Below, piece by piece: positions 17,113 through 25,692 of a stretch of 64,000 nt of DNA (positions are counted from its first letter, which is position 1; each line of letters starts with the position of its first letter). Origin of the DNA: Acidobacteriota bacterium. GTDB taxonomy: Bacteria > Acidobacteriota > Thermoanaerobaculia > Thermoanaerobaculales > Sulfomarinibacteraceae. Position numbers and translations under genes: made by a program. A model generated the notes under the pieces. That model did no database searches and had not been told where the DNA came from. It saw only the letters and a list, made by a program, of their open reading frames with translations. The stretch spans positions 1-64,000 of the forward strand of contig JAJDNM010000132.1 of NCBI GenBank assembly GCA_022340665.1, in the 5' to 3' direction.

Positions 17113-17972
17113 GCGGCCAGCACGTCGACCCTCCGCAGTCGATCAATCGGCTCGATTTCGACTTCATCCGCACCCTGGTTCACGAGGAATCCTCGATCAT
17201 GCTCGACGAAGGCAAGATGTATCTCGTCGTCTCGCGACTCGCCCCGGTGGCCCGCGAACAGGGATTCCCGTCGGTCGAGGCATTGATCTCGCACCTGCAG
17301 TCATCTCCGAGAGGAGAGATTCATGACCTCGCGGTCGAGGCCATCGCGACAACCGAAACCTCTTTCTTCCGTGACCTCTATCCCTTCATCGAGCTCCGTG
17401 ACACGGTCTTGCCGGAGCTCATCAGAGCCCGACGGAGCACATCTCGGAGTCTCAGCATCTGGTCGGCAGCGTGCTCGAGTGGTCAGGAGCCTCACAGCAT
17501 CGGGATGATCCTGAGGGATCGTTTCACCACTATCAACGGCTGGAACCTGCAGCTTCTGGCGAGCGACATTTCCCGGCGTATGGTCGATCGTGCGCAGGAG
17601 GGCATTTACTCGCAGATCGAGGTCAACCGCGGCCTTCCCGCATCGTACCTGGTCCGATTCTTCAGTCAGAAGGACGACCAGTGGCACCTCGACCGTGGAG
17701 TCAGCGGGATGTTTCGTTACTTTCGTCAGAACCTCGCTGCCGATTGGCCGGCGCTCCCGCCGGTCGATATCATGCTGCTGCGAAACGTCCTCATCTATTT
17801 CGACGTCAATACTCGCCGCAAGGTGCTCAGGCGCGTTCGACGCCTGCTCCGTCCTGACGGCTACCTGGTGCTCGGAACAGCCGAGACGACGCTCAATCTC
17901 GATGATTCGTTCGTCCGCGTGCGGTCGGGACGTGCCGTGTTCTATCAGGTTGCGGAAAACAACGGGAAGTGA
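17109..17972 (+). CDS. cheR: CheR chemoreceptor methyltransferase
   Basis: A 287-residue SAM-dependent methyltransferase that methylates MCP glutamates. It has an N-terminal all-helical domain, the conserved ATTETSFFRDLYPF, the SAM-binding SIWSAACSSGQEPHSIGM (usually ACSTGEEPYS) and LLRNVLIYFD. It starts within the cheB stop (4-bp overlap). The stop TGA (17970-17972) merges with a GAGTTGAGAG repeat tract. No TPR or other extension is present. Confidence 0.95.
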   Translation: MSGQHVDPPQSINRLDFDFIRTLVHEESSIMLDEGKMYLVVSRLAPVAREQGFPSVEALISHLQSSPRGEIHDLAVEAIATTETSFFRDLYPFIELRDTVLPELIRARRSTSRSLSIWSAACSSGQEPHSIGMILRDRFTTINGWNLQLLASDISRRMVDRAQEGIYSQIEVNRGLPASYLVRFFSQKDDQWHLDRGVSGMFRYFRQNLAADWPALPPVDIMLLRNVLIYFDVNTRRKVLRRVRRLLRPDGYLVLGTAETTLNLDDSFVRVRSGRAVFYQVAENNGK

Positions 17973-18020
17973 GTTGAGAGTAAAAAGTTAAGAGTTGAGA
18001 GTTGTAACCCGCCCGGCCGG
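17970..18020. repeat. GAGTTGAGAG-unit repeat tract after cheR
   Basis: Degenerate GAGTTGAGAGT/AAGAGTTGAGAGT units run from the cheR stop codon into CCCGCCCGGCCGG. This looks like a left arm plus core of the window-wide hairpin family, without a clear right arm. Confidence 0.5.
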
Positions 18021-18730
18021 TTCGGAAGCAAGACACCCGGAAGACGAATAAAATCCTGTGTTTCCGGAATCTCCGCTGGCCTTCACGGCCGCAACCCAGG
18101 TGAACTGCACCCACGCATTCCGGAAAGGCAGTGATCCGTTGGCTTTTTCCTGGTCAGTCTTCCGAATGTGACAGCCTGAGTGGCCCGAAACCGCCACCGT
18201 CGGCGGCCGCTGGAGTGAAGGGCTTCCGGCTCCGCCTACGGCTACGCCGTGACAAGTCTTCGCGAGGGCCGCGAGGCGGTGCGAGATGGCGACCGCTTGC
18301 GGGCGCCAGATTGCGGCGTATCGCGGGCCGCAGCAGAAGCCCGAGAACGACAGCGGACAAGCGAGGCCTGAAGGAATGACGGGGACCCGCTTGCGTCATT
18401 CCTTCGGGCCGAGAACGGAGGCGCCGTAGGCGCCCCGCCGACCTCGGGCACTCACCGGCGGAAGCGCGCCACCAGGTCCGGAATCGGCGCGAGGAGAAAT
18501 GGACTGATGGACGCGCGATATTCACAGATCCCTCCACTCGCTTCGCTCGGTCGGGATGACAGTGGGGGGTTGAGGCTTCGCTCGGTCGGGATGAAAGGGT
18601 GTGCGGCCTGCCCGCGCGCCGCAGGCGCGCAGCGGACGAGGGCCGACGGATCGACGAAAGCTCGCTTTCGGGGAGCCGGAGACCCGAGGATGCGTGGCTG
18701 CGATCGGAGATCGCAACGGGCGGGCCGTCG
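18021..18730. other. Gene-free region with inverted repeats and repeat fragments
   Basis: About 700 bp with no credible gene; the open frames here are Arg-rich shadows. It contains a perfect 10-bp inverted repeat TTTCCGGAAT/ATTCCGGAAA (18061-18070 and 18117-18126). A 17-bp near-perfect pair starts GGCCTGAAGGAATGACG (18365-18381 and 18394-18410). Fragments of the GTCATCC-type element include GGCTACGCCGTGACAAGTC and CAGATCCCTCCACTCG...CGGTCGGGATGAC at 18525-18560. It appears to be decayed repeat DNA between two signalling operons. Confidence 0.6.
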
Positions 18731-18964
18731 CTATCCTGCCTTCCTCGAGGTGCGATGAGTCGCTGAGGTTTCGTTCGTGTCTTCGTCCGTCGCACCGCCC
18801 GCCGGCGCCAGATGTTGCGGCTGAATCTCCCACGGCAGCTCCGCAAAGACCGATCCGGCCGGACGCAGGAGGACCCTGCCGTCCCTGCTCGGAGAATAGT
18901 CCCAGCACGTGACGTCGAGAGCATCCGCGAGGGTCGCCAGGACGTCAGGTTTCTTGCGACTCAT
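18731..18964 (-). CDS. Small protein of unknown function at the end of the PATAN operon
   Basis: A 77-residue protein whose ATG overlaps the preceding stop by 4 bp (ATGA), which supports real translation. It begins MSRKKPDVLATLADALDVTC, followed by a short core with PWEIQPQHL and a Ser/Thr-rich polar tail. No membrane segment or known domain is seen. Its position suggests an accessory role for the V4R-like protein. Confidence 0.55.
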   Translation of the reverse strand: MSRKKPDVLATLADALDVTCWDYSPSRDGRVLLRPAGSVFAELPWEIQPQHLAPAGGATDEDTNETSATHRTSRKAG

Positions 18965-21069
18965 CGGTCACCTCGTGAATCATCCGAACCGGTAATTTCG
19001 CTCAGCAGCTTGTGATCCTCGGAACCCGGAGTAGCGATCAGAAGCTTGGTGAGTCGATCGTCGGTCGCCACAATGAAGAGGCATGTATCGCCAGGCTCGC
19101 GGCTGCAGTGCACTTCGCGCGCTGCGAGCTGGCGACCGGCCAGATAGGACAGGATTGCGGCGTGGAATCCAGCGAGGATCGCGCATGCACCACCCGCTGC
19201 GGCCGAGAAAATCCCCGGGAACGGGCTCGAATGATGCCGGATCAGGACGAGTCCGTTTTCTCGATACCCGAGATCGGCTTCGAAGCTCCCGAGGCCAAAA
19301 ATGCCGATCGAGGACGACAGGAGCTCGAGAGCCATCTGGGACTCGAGCTCGCGCAGGGTTTTGCCGTAGTCTCGTTGCACGACCTGCTCGAGCCGCATCG
19401 CGTGGCGCAATCCCCACTTCTTCCCGAAACGTTGCAGGAGCTCGTGATGACGATGCATCAGGCTGCGAGAGAAGAGTCCCTCGAAGGCCTGCAGGAAATC
19501 CTCGTTGGCAACCAGCAGCCGGTCCGACTTCTCGTCCCTCAAAGATCCAGTCAACGGATCCCTCTCGATGTCCGGCGACAGAGCACGACGCTGGTCTCTC
19601 AACCGATTGATGGCGACGATGCTGCCATCTCCCGACGCCTGCTTCACGATCGCCATGCGAAGGACATGTTCTTGATGACCGCAGCCGAGCACCTCTCGGC
19701 CCACGGCCACTCTCTCACCGTCGGGGCCTTCTCGTCCAAGGCGCTCCGTCAGCCTGTCAGCAAGAAGTGCGATATCGGCCGGCAAGACCTCACCCAGGGC
19801 TTTTCCGATCAGCAATCCGGGGTTGACGTTGCCGAGCCTCGGCCCATAGATCGAAAGGGTTTGGATAACGCCTTCACCGTCGAGCACCAGGCAGCCAACC
19901 GGAACCGGCAGGTCGATCATCTGGTCGGAGCCATGACCCTCTTCTTCGGATCCACCGTCTCGTTTCCCGAGTGAGAAGATCTCCGAGAAGCCGCAACTTT
20001 CAAGCTCGTCACTCCATGGGGCAAGCAAGCGGGCGATTCGGTCCGGATTGAATCTCCAGGCCAACGCACCGTCGAGACGATCGAAGATCGCCTCGATCCA
20101 CAACGAAACTCCCTGCACGAGATCGTCGGCAGAGATTTCGCCGGTTTCGGTGCCCGCCACAGTCACCGCACCCTCTTCATGGATCGAAAAGATGTCGAGG
20201 ATCGGGAGTTCCTCTGCGATTTCCGATTGAAGCTCAGCGAATCGTTGCTGGACCAGACGCGGATCGAGGTGGTTGACGGCATACGAGCCAACCACATTGA
20301 GGACTATCAAAGCGAGATTCAGCACCGGATTTTCTTCATCCGGCAGCTCCGGAGGAGGCATTCTCACAGCGCTCTCCTCATCGAGGCGCCGCATGGCTTC
20401 GAGGAGCAGTGTGGACGGTGGAATCTGGAACCGGTCTTCGACGTCAACTTCGCCAAAATCGGCCTCGAAGGTCCCGTCGGACCAGTGGGCTATCTCGTAC
20501 ACAGCCTCTTTGCCCTGATGCGAACCTTCGATTTCGGCCTCGACGACGAAACCGTCACGCATCCACACTGTTCCTTTCGAACCGTTGTGCTGGAAATAGA
20601 TGGTTCCCGACCTGCGGCCCGTTTCAGCCGTCTGGAGAAGATCCGGAACCGACAGCTGTTCCAGCGATCCAAAGAGGAGCTGGTCGGAACGGTGCTTTTC
20701 GATGGCGAGCTTGGTCGTGAGCGCGACCTCTTCGCCGTCGTAAGGCGGGAAAACGACACTCAGGAGGCCCATCCTCAGCGCCCGGCGTCGGTCCTCTTTC
20801 TCTTCGTGGGCCACCACGACCAAGGGAATCTGCTCCATCAGCGGATTCGACTCGAACAGGGTGAAGAGAATCGAATCGCCCCCTGCGACATCTCCGAGAG
20901 GGGTCAAAATCGCGTCCGGCAGGGCGAACTGTCGTCTGGAGGTGATCGATTCGGCCTCGTCCACATTCGACATCGCGACCACTTCGTAGTCCGCCGCCTG
21001 AAGTCCGCCGCACAGCTTCGCCGCAATGGCGGATTCCGGGTGCACGACGTAGACGAGGTCCCCGCTCAT
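18961..21069 (-). CDS. Multidomain signalling protein: pseudo-receiver, DUF4388/PATAN, PAS-like, V4R-like
   Basis: A 702-residue cytosolic protein. Residues about 3-125 form a receiver-like fold, but the phospho-acceptor position reads PDAILTPLG with Thr instead of Asp. Residues about 128-205 are a PATAN/DUF4388 domain (LFGSLEQLSVPDLLQTAETG, then GTIYFQHNGSKGTVWMRDG). About 405-500 is PAS-like (GCLVLDGEGVIQTLSIYGPR). The C-terminal 170 residues resemble the 4-vinyl reductase (V4R) fold, with a late Cys pair (VHCSREPGDTCLFIV). Start 21069 is preferred because the N-terminal in-frame extension is not protein-like. It is the fourth gene of the 23583-18731 operon. Role unknown; ligand-controlled protein interaction is likely. 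Confidence 0.78.
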   Translation of the reverse strand: MSGDLVYVVHPESAIAAKLCGGLQAADYEVVAMSNVDEAESITSRRQFALPDAILTPLGDVAGGDSILFTLFESNPLMEQIPLVVVAHEEKEDRRRALRMGLLSVVFPPYDGEEVALTTKLAIEKHRSDQLLFGSLEQLSVPDLLQTAETGRRSGTIYFQHNGSKGTVWMRDGFVVEAEIEGSHQGKEAVYEIAHWSDGTFEADFGEVDVEDRFQIPPSTLLLEAMRRLDEESAVRMPPPELPDEENPVLNLALIVLNVVGSYAVNHLDPRLVQQRFAELQSEIAEELPILDIFSIHEEGAVTVAGTETGEISADDLVQGVSLWIEAIFDRLDGALAWRFNPDRIARLLAPWSDELESCGFSEIFSLGKRDGGSEEEGHGSDQMIDLPVPVGCLVLDGEGVIQTLSIYGPRLGNVNPGLLIGKALGEVLPADIALLADRLTERLGREGPDGERVAVGREVLGCGHQEHVLRMAIVKQASGDGSIVAINRLRDQRRALSPDIERDPLTGSLRDEKSDRLLVANEDFLQAFEGLFSRSLMHRHHELLQRFGKKWGLRHAMRLEQVVQRDYGKTLRELESQMALELLSSSIGIFGLGSFEADLGYRENGLVLIRHHSSPFPGIFSAAAGGACAILAGFHAAILSYLAGRQLAAREVHCSREPGDTCLFIVATDDRLTKLLIATPGSEDHKLLSEITGSDDSRGDR

Positions 21070-21109
21070 CGGTGGTCCTGTGGACCCAAGGTGACGATTC
21101 GGCAGGACC

Positions 21110-21946
21110 TCATACAAATACCCTGATATCGGCTTCCGAATCGCCGGCCAGCAACGCCGCCCGGACGGATGCCCTCTCGCCACCCGGCAATGTGACGGTG
21201 TCCGAAGCGAAAGGTGGCTCGGGTCGAAGCTTGATGGCGTCGGATTCGAGCTCGGTACATACATGACCACCGACGATGTTGACGCACTCACAGACGGCGT
21301 CGATCGCCACCTCGCTGCCTTCCTCTACCGGGATACCGAGGAGCCCCCGTCCGATCAAGGTTTCGATCTCCGGCGGAAGGTCGAGGACGACATGGATCTC
21401 GTGGTCGCCCTTGAGCTTCTGGACATACCTGCGGTGCTCCTGTTCGAGCTCTCCGCCATCCTCGCTCAAGGACAGCAGCTTGACCGGCCCCTCGGTGAAT
21501 CGCTTGAGGTGAAAGACTGCGAGCTCGACGACCGTCTTGACGATTGCCGGATGGGAGCAGGCGCGGAAGTCCGCCTCCAGCCTTTTCTCCGCGGCTCTCT
21601 GAACCTCATGAAATGCGGAAAGATGCTCTTCCAGATGGTCAGCACTCAGGTGCCCGCTCTCGATCAAGGCCACGCCGATCATTACCCGATCGGCGCGTTG
21701 TTTCTCGAGAAGCTGGTCGATCTTTTCACGATCGAGCCGACCGATTTCCTCGCACAGGTCTTCGAGCTCCGCATCAGTTGTCCGATATGCCGTGAGAACC
21801 GTTTCCGCCCGTCGCGGCTCGAGGCACCCATCACGAACTGCAAGCTCGACCAGCGACAGGTTCTTTTCTCTCTGGAGTTCGATCGTTTCGATCAGCGCCT
21901 CGCGGCTGATCGCGCCTTTGGAAAGCAGGTATTGACCAAAAAACAT
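21110..21946 (-). CDS. CheX-like phosphatase domain fused to MshEN-like repeats
   Basis: A 278-residue protein. Two N-terminal segments, FGQYLLSKGAISREALIETI (about 3-22) and MIGVALIESGHLSADHLEEH, resemble the LG..L...G.....L..AL..Q motif of type II/IV secretion ATPase N-domains (MshEN). The C-terminal half resembles CheX/CheC phosphatases and contains the E-x-x-N pattern in AVCECVNIVGGHVC. It would dephosphorylate the adjacent CheY-like protein (18 bp upstream), as CheX does in chemotaxis systems without CheZ. The fusion is unusual. Function is inferred from motifs only. Confidence 0.72.
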   Translation of the reverse strand: MFFGQYLLSKGAISREALIETIELQREKNLSLVELAVRDGCLEPRRAETVLTAYRTTDAELEDLCEEIGRLDREKIDQLLEKQRADRVMIGVALIESGHLSADHLEEHLSAFHEVQRAAEKRLEADFRACSHPAIVKTVVELAVFHLKRFTEGPVKLLSLSEDGGELEQEHRRYVQKLKGDHEIHVVLDLPPEIETLIGRGLLGIPVEEGSEVAIDAVCECVNIVGGHVCTELESDAIKLRPEPPFASDTVTLPGGERASVRAALLAGDSEADIRVFV

Positions 21947-21964
21947 GGAAAACCGGTCCTTTCC

Positions 21965-22336
21965 TCAGGCGACCTGAGTCAGGTCACGCATGAATTCGAC
22001 GAAATCGTCTCTGGTAAACGGTTTCTGCAGGAAGGACCGGGCTCCGGTAGTCAGACACTCGTGGACCGCGTCCTCGGTTCCGAGCGACGACACGATGACC
22101 ACGAAAGCATCCGGATCGATGGCGAGAATCCGCTCGAGGGTCTCGACGCCCGACTGGCCCGGCATGATGAGATCGAGAAGCACGATATCCGGGCGTTCCT
22201 CGGCGAAGCGCTCGACCGCCGCACGCCCGTCGCGCTCCGAAGCTACGACCTCGAATTCAGAGTCCTCCAAATAGGCCGCGATAATCGTCAATATCGCGGC
22301 CGAATCGTCGACTGTCATGACCCGCCATTTGGTCAT
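21965..22336 (-). CDS. CheY-like response regulator of the PATAN operon
   Basis: A 123-residue single receiver domain. The acidic pair is in VMTVDDSAAI, the phospho-acceptor Asp in PDIVLLDLIMPGQSG, the switch region in FVVIVSSLGTED and Lys in SFLQKPFTRDD. It overlaps the upstream PATAN gene by 4 bp and precedes the CheX-like gene. No kinase is in this operon, so phosphate may come from CheA of the neighbouring cluster. Confidence 0.93.
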   Translation of the reverse strand: MTKWRVMTVDDSAAILTIIAAYLEDSEFEVVASERDGRAAVERFAEERPDIVLLDLIMPGQSGVETLERILAIDPDAFVVIVSSLGTEDAVHECLTTGARSFLQKPFTRDDFVEFMRDLTQVA

Positions 22337-23583
22337 TCACGCTCTCCCCAGCCATCTTCGTTCGTCGTCGCATCAACCGATCTCGCCTCTTCCAACCAAT
22401 TCAGCTTCTCGGCCAGCACGTTTCGCTCGATTGCCAAGCCGGCCTCGATCATCAAGAGTTCGAGTCCGTGGATCGAGGTGATGGGATGCCCGCCCGGAAG
22501 ATTGTCTCCATAGAAGATGGCCGATACCGCGCCGCTGACCGCGATCGGCATCACAACGACTTCGGTCGGAAAAATCCCCCCGAGTTGATCCACGAGGTAG
22601 TTATTCCACGGACATTTTTCGAGCTTGCCGTGGTAGGTGGACATGGTATTGACGACGCTCGAAAAGACTGATGGCTCGTTTCCGGGGATATGAATTTGCT
22701 GGACCCGCCGGTCCACCTTCGGTGCCTGGTCATCGTCGCGTCCGATCCCGAACTGTCCGATTCCCGAGATTCCATCCGGTGACACTCCGAACAATGCGCC
22801 CCGGTTCACGACCCTGGTGGCGTAACGAAGAATCAACAGCGCGATCTCTCCGACCGTCGCGGTGGGGCGGACCTGGATCTCCGCCATCAACCTGCGGAGC
22901 TCGGCGAGATCAGACGGCCAATCGGTGATCATGTCGGCCAGTTCGGTGCGGAGAACGCTGTGGCCGGGTTCGACCATATAGTTCAGCAGTTCGTGCACGG
23001 TGCGGGCGCCCTCGTCTTCGAACGGACTATCGTCATGGGCTCGCGGAACCGGCCGAACCGTTCCGTCACCGCCGACGGCATCCACCTTGGCCAAAAGATC
23101 GAGGACGAACGGGTCGACGTTGACGAACTCGGTCAGCTTCGCCTCGTCGTCGTCAAACACCCGGTCAGGATCCTGCTCACTATCTTCCACCGCTCTGAAG
23201 TTGAAGAATCCGGATTCCCAGCGCAAGAAATCGCGAGCGATTTCGAGGAGCTGATCGCGAAGCACTTCCTGCAAAGTGTCGTGGGAGATCGCACCCATGC
23301 CGACCAGAATCGCGCCCAGCTTTTTCTGCTCATCTGACAGGCGCTGAGTCGCGACCGCCGCGTCCAGAGTTTCCTCGCTGATGAGCTTTCTCTCGACTAG
23401 GAACTTGCCGACCGAAGGCGAGGAGTACCCGTTGCTCGCATGGAAGACCTTGCCGTCTTTGAAGAGAAAAATGCCGATCGAGTCACCGCGGCTCAAGGTC
23501 AACTTTCCCGATTTCCGAAAAAGCGCGAGCAGCTGGAAGATTTCAGCTAGCCGAAGATCCTCGAGACGACCGACGAGAGCCAT
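22333..23583 (-). CDS. DUF4388/PATAN protein with MshEN-like middle and GAF-like C-terminus
   Basis: A 416-residue first gene of the signalling operon. Residues 1-50 carry PATAN (MALVGRLEDLRLAEIFQLLA, then GKLTLSRGDSIGIFLFKDGK). Residues about 58-125 hold two MshEN-like motifs (VGKFLVERKLISEETLDAAV and LGAILVGMGAISHDTLQEVL). A DUF4388-typical end follows (FLRWESGFFNFRA). The C-terminal 150 residues look like a small ligand-binding fold of the GAF type (VVVMPIAVSGAVSAIFYGDN). Such proteins occur in signalling of gliding or pilus-driven bacteria. No membrane segment. Confidence 0.78.
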   Translation of the reverse strand: MALVGRLEDLRLAEIFQLLALFRKSGKLTLSRGDSIGIFLFKDGKVFHASNGYSSPSVGKFLVERKLISEETLDAAVATQRLSDEQKKLGAILVGMGAISHDTLQEVLRDQLLEIARDFLRWESGFFNFRAVEDSEQDPDRVFDDDEAKLTEFVNVDPFVLDLLAKVDAVGGDGTVRPVPRAHDDSPFEDEGARTVHELLNYMVEPGHSVLRTELADMITDWPSDLAELRRLMAEIQVRPTATVGEIALLILRYATRVVNRGALFGVSPDGISGIGQFGIGRDDDQAPKVDRRVQQIHIPGNEPSVFSSVVNTMSTYHGKLEKCPWNNYLVDQLGGIFPTEVVVMPIAVSGAVSAIFYGDNLPGGHPITSIHGLELLMIEAGLAIERNVLAEKLNWLEEARSVDATTNEDGWGERE

Positions 23584-23847
23584 GACTCACTCCGATCTCG
23601 AGGTTCTTTTGCCGATGTCGATTCCGCCCTTGCCAATCAAGATCGACCCTCCAATTCCGAACCTGAGGGCCGGCTGGTATTGCTCCGAGACTCGTCCCCG
23701 CTCCCGCCCAACCACGAGTGAGCAGCCGCCCCCGCAGGGGAACACGCAATATCGATACCAGATTCGACCCCGGCGATCTCTCCTATCTCATCTTACTATC
23801 TATCTCGATATGAGACAGCCGTATCGGGGTGGGAATACCACTGGCGT

Positions 23848-24056
23848 TGAATTAGGAATGAGGAATGAGGAATGAGGAATGAGGAATTAGGAATTAGGAA
23901 TGAGGAATTAGGAATGAGGAATTGGGAATGAGGAATGCCGACTATCCACCCATTTGCATTTCGAATTTCGAATTTCCCACCCACACCCCCAGGGTTACCG
24001 GGAGGGCGGGTGGAAATTCCTAATTCCTAACTCCTAATTCCCAATTTTCCGCACGG
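23848..24056. repeat. Large hairpin repeat with GGAATGA/GGAATTA left arm and AATTCCT right arm
   Basis: About 90 bp of GGAATGA/GGAATTA units (23849-23937) are followed by CCACCCATTTGC, TTCGAATTTCGAATTTCCCACCC, then ACCGGGAGGGCGGGTGG. A right arm AAATTCCTAATTCCTAACTCC... follows (24013-24050). This is one of the clearest two-arm members. The rest of the 23584-24061 gap shows no gene; 23780-23815 is AT-rich and may hold the promoter of the PATAN operon. Confidence 0.78.
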
Positions 24057-24061
24057 GTGCG

Positions 24062-24343
24062 CTACTGCTGTTCCGCCGCCACCAGTTCCATTGCGCGTTC
24101 TATGGGGAGGTGAACCGTGCCTTCCGCTTCGCTGACCCACCCGTAGCTGTTGAGAAGCTCGACCTGGTTGGCGTCCAGTTGCTGCAGCGCCTGGTAAGGC
24201 TGGGTGTAGACCTTTCGTTCGAGCTCTCCCTGCTCGGCGCGATAGAAGAACGCCTGCAACACGACGATGATGACGAAAAGAAGAATTGCGGAAACGATGC
24301 CGACCACGGCAGATGCGGCTACGTTGGGATCGTCATATCTCAT
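24062..24343 (-). CDS. Small single-helix membrane protein of the act cluster
   Basis: A 93-residue protein with one membrane helix (residues about 11-31, AVVGIVSAILLFVIIVVLQA) and a soluble C-terminal part. That part contains QVELLNSYGWVSEAEGTVHL followed by PIERAMELVAAEQQ. Similar small proteins with a YxWVD...G.v.iPI.RAM pattern are, from memory, found near alternative complex III and oxidase genes, so it is probably an accessory subunit. GGAG lies 6-7 nt upstream. It follows actF after a repeat-filled gap of 127 bp. Confidence 0.72.
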   Translation of the reverse strand: MRYDDPNVAASAVVGIVSAILLFVIIVVLQAFFYRAEQGELERKVYTQPYQALQQLDANQVELLNSYGWVSEAEGTVHLPIERAMELVAAEQQ

Positions 24344-24358
24344 CGACTTCTCCGGGAC

Positions 24359-24467
24359 GGAGTTTTGAGTTCACAGTTTTGAGTTTTGAGTTGCCACCCA
24401 CCCCTCCGACGAATCGTTCTTGGCTGGCGAGTTGAAACTCAAAACTCATAACTCAAAACTCTCAACT
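24359..24467. repeat. Two-arm TTTTGAG hairpin repeat
   Basis: Left arm GAGTTTTGAG...TTTTGAGTT (24359-24392) and CCACCCACCCC; right arm GTTGAAACTCAAAACTC...AACTCAAAACTCTC (24430-24465), the reverse complement of the left units. It lies in the same-strand gap between actF and the small membrane protein gene. Confidence 0.78.
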
Positions 24468-24470
24468 GCC

Positions 24471-25682
24471 TTATGCGCTCTCGAACGCCAGGGATTCTTC
24501 GAGGCGCGGATCCTTCTCGGCAACCACCGAGTGTCTCTTGAGGCGCAAGATGACTGCCGCCGACGTGATGCCGTGCAAACCGAGAAAGCACAGAACGTCG
24601 AGCACGCCGAAGCGGGCAACCCCCGGGCTGAACTCGGGTATCACCAGCCAGTAGATGTCGATCCAGCACATCACCGCTACGAAGACGCCGGTGAGGGCGA
24701 GCAACAAAGGCCGGCGCTTGATCATCCGTGAGACGAGCAAGATGAATGGAGCCAGGAAATGACCGAAAATCAGTATCAGGCTGACCGTCGTCCATTCACC
24801 GGTCTGCCGCTTGAGGAACCACTCGGTCTCCTCCGGAAGGTTGCCGTACCAGATCAACATGTACTGGGAAAAGGCGATGTAGGCCCAGAAGACCACGAAA
24901 GCGAAGAGCAACTTGCCGATATCGTGATAATGCTCGACGGTGATCGCGTTTCTGAGAACTCCCCGGGCCTGCATGGTGTACAAGACCCGCGGCATCACCG
25001 CCAGGAAGGCCAATACAGACGCGGCGAAGTAATACACGCCGAAGATCGTGCTGAACCAGTGCGGGTCGAGGGACATCAGAAGATCGAAGGACGCGAAATT
25101 GAGGCTGAGAGCGAAGAGAATCATGCCCGGAGCGCTGAATTTCTCCATCCTCAGCGTCAGGGCCGGATCACCGCTCGCATCCTGCGCGACCGACGTTCGA
25201 TGGAGAAAGGTCGCGAGAAAACCCCAGATCAGGAAGTAGGCGACGAGCCTGATGGTGAAGAACGTCGGGTTGAGGAACCCGATCTTACCCTCGAGCAACG
25301 GATCGTGGGCCGCGGCAGCCGTGTCGGTCCAGGGGTAGAGGTGACCCATCCCGAGAACGATCGGTATGGCGAGGATGCCCATCAGCCAGACGTTGCCGGC
25401 TATCGCCTCCGCCACCCGGCGCACAACCACGCTCCAGCCGGCGCGCGTGCAATGCTGGAGAAGAACGAAGAAGAGCGCACCGAGAGAGATGCTCAGGATG
25501 AAGGCGAAGCTCACGAGATAGGTTTCGAGCAGGTAGTCCATCCCGCCCTCTTTGCCGTTCGCGAGCACATACGAGCCAACCAGGCCGAGCACGCCGATAA
25601 CGAGGGAGATGATCAATGCCGGTTTCGCGATCCCGTCCAGGTGTCGTGTTTCGGTCGTGATGTCGAGTACGGTGTCCTGCAT
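24471..25682 (-). CDS. actF: Alternative complex III subunit ActF (NrfD-like)
   Basis: A 403-residue polytopic quinol-interacting membrane subunit of the quinol:cytochrome c (or HiPIP) oxidoreductase alternative complex III. About ten hydrophobic segments are present, including IAKPALIISLVIGVLGLVGS, MILFALSLNFASFDLLMSLD and LLFAFVVFWAYIAFSQYMLI, the last a typical ActF stretch. Start 25682 (MQDTVLD) is chosen because the in-frame extension is not membrane-protein-like. It is the last act gene, 10 bp after actE. Confidence 0.92.
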   Translation of the reverse strand: MQDTVLDITTETRHLDGIAKPALIISLVIGVLGLVGSYVLANGKEGGMDYLLETYLVSFAFILSISLGALFFVLLQHCTRAGWSVVVRRVAEAIAGNVWLMGILAIPIVLGMGHLYPWTDTAAAAHDPLLEGKIGFLNPTFFTIRLVAYFLIWGFLATFLHRTSVAQDASGDPALTLRMEKFSAPGMILFALSLNFASFDLLMSLDPHWFSTIFGVYYFAASVLAFLAVMPRVLYTMQARGVLRNAITVEHYHDIGKLLFAFVVFWAYIAFSQYMLIWYGNLPEETEWFLKRQTGEWTTVSLILIFGHFLAPFILLVSRMIKRRPLLLALTGVFVAVMCWIDIYWLVIPEFSPGVARFGVLDVLCFLGLHGITSAAVILRLKRHSVVAEKDPRLEESLAFESA

Positions 25683-25692
25683 CGATCCCCCG

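Noticed and set aside
18154-18924. Arg/Pro-rich 256-codon open frame on the minus strand
   Set aside because: Composition is that of a non-coding GC-rich shadow; it runs through repeat fragments and overlaps the small gene at 18731-18964. No motif or start signal.
23848-24056. Regularly spaced short repeats that at first look like a CRISPR array
   Set aside because: Units are 7-8 nt with no unique spacers, the tract is an inverted-arm structure, and there are no cas genes.
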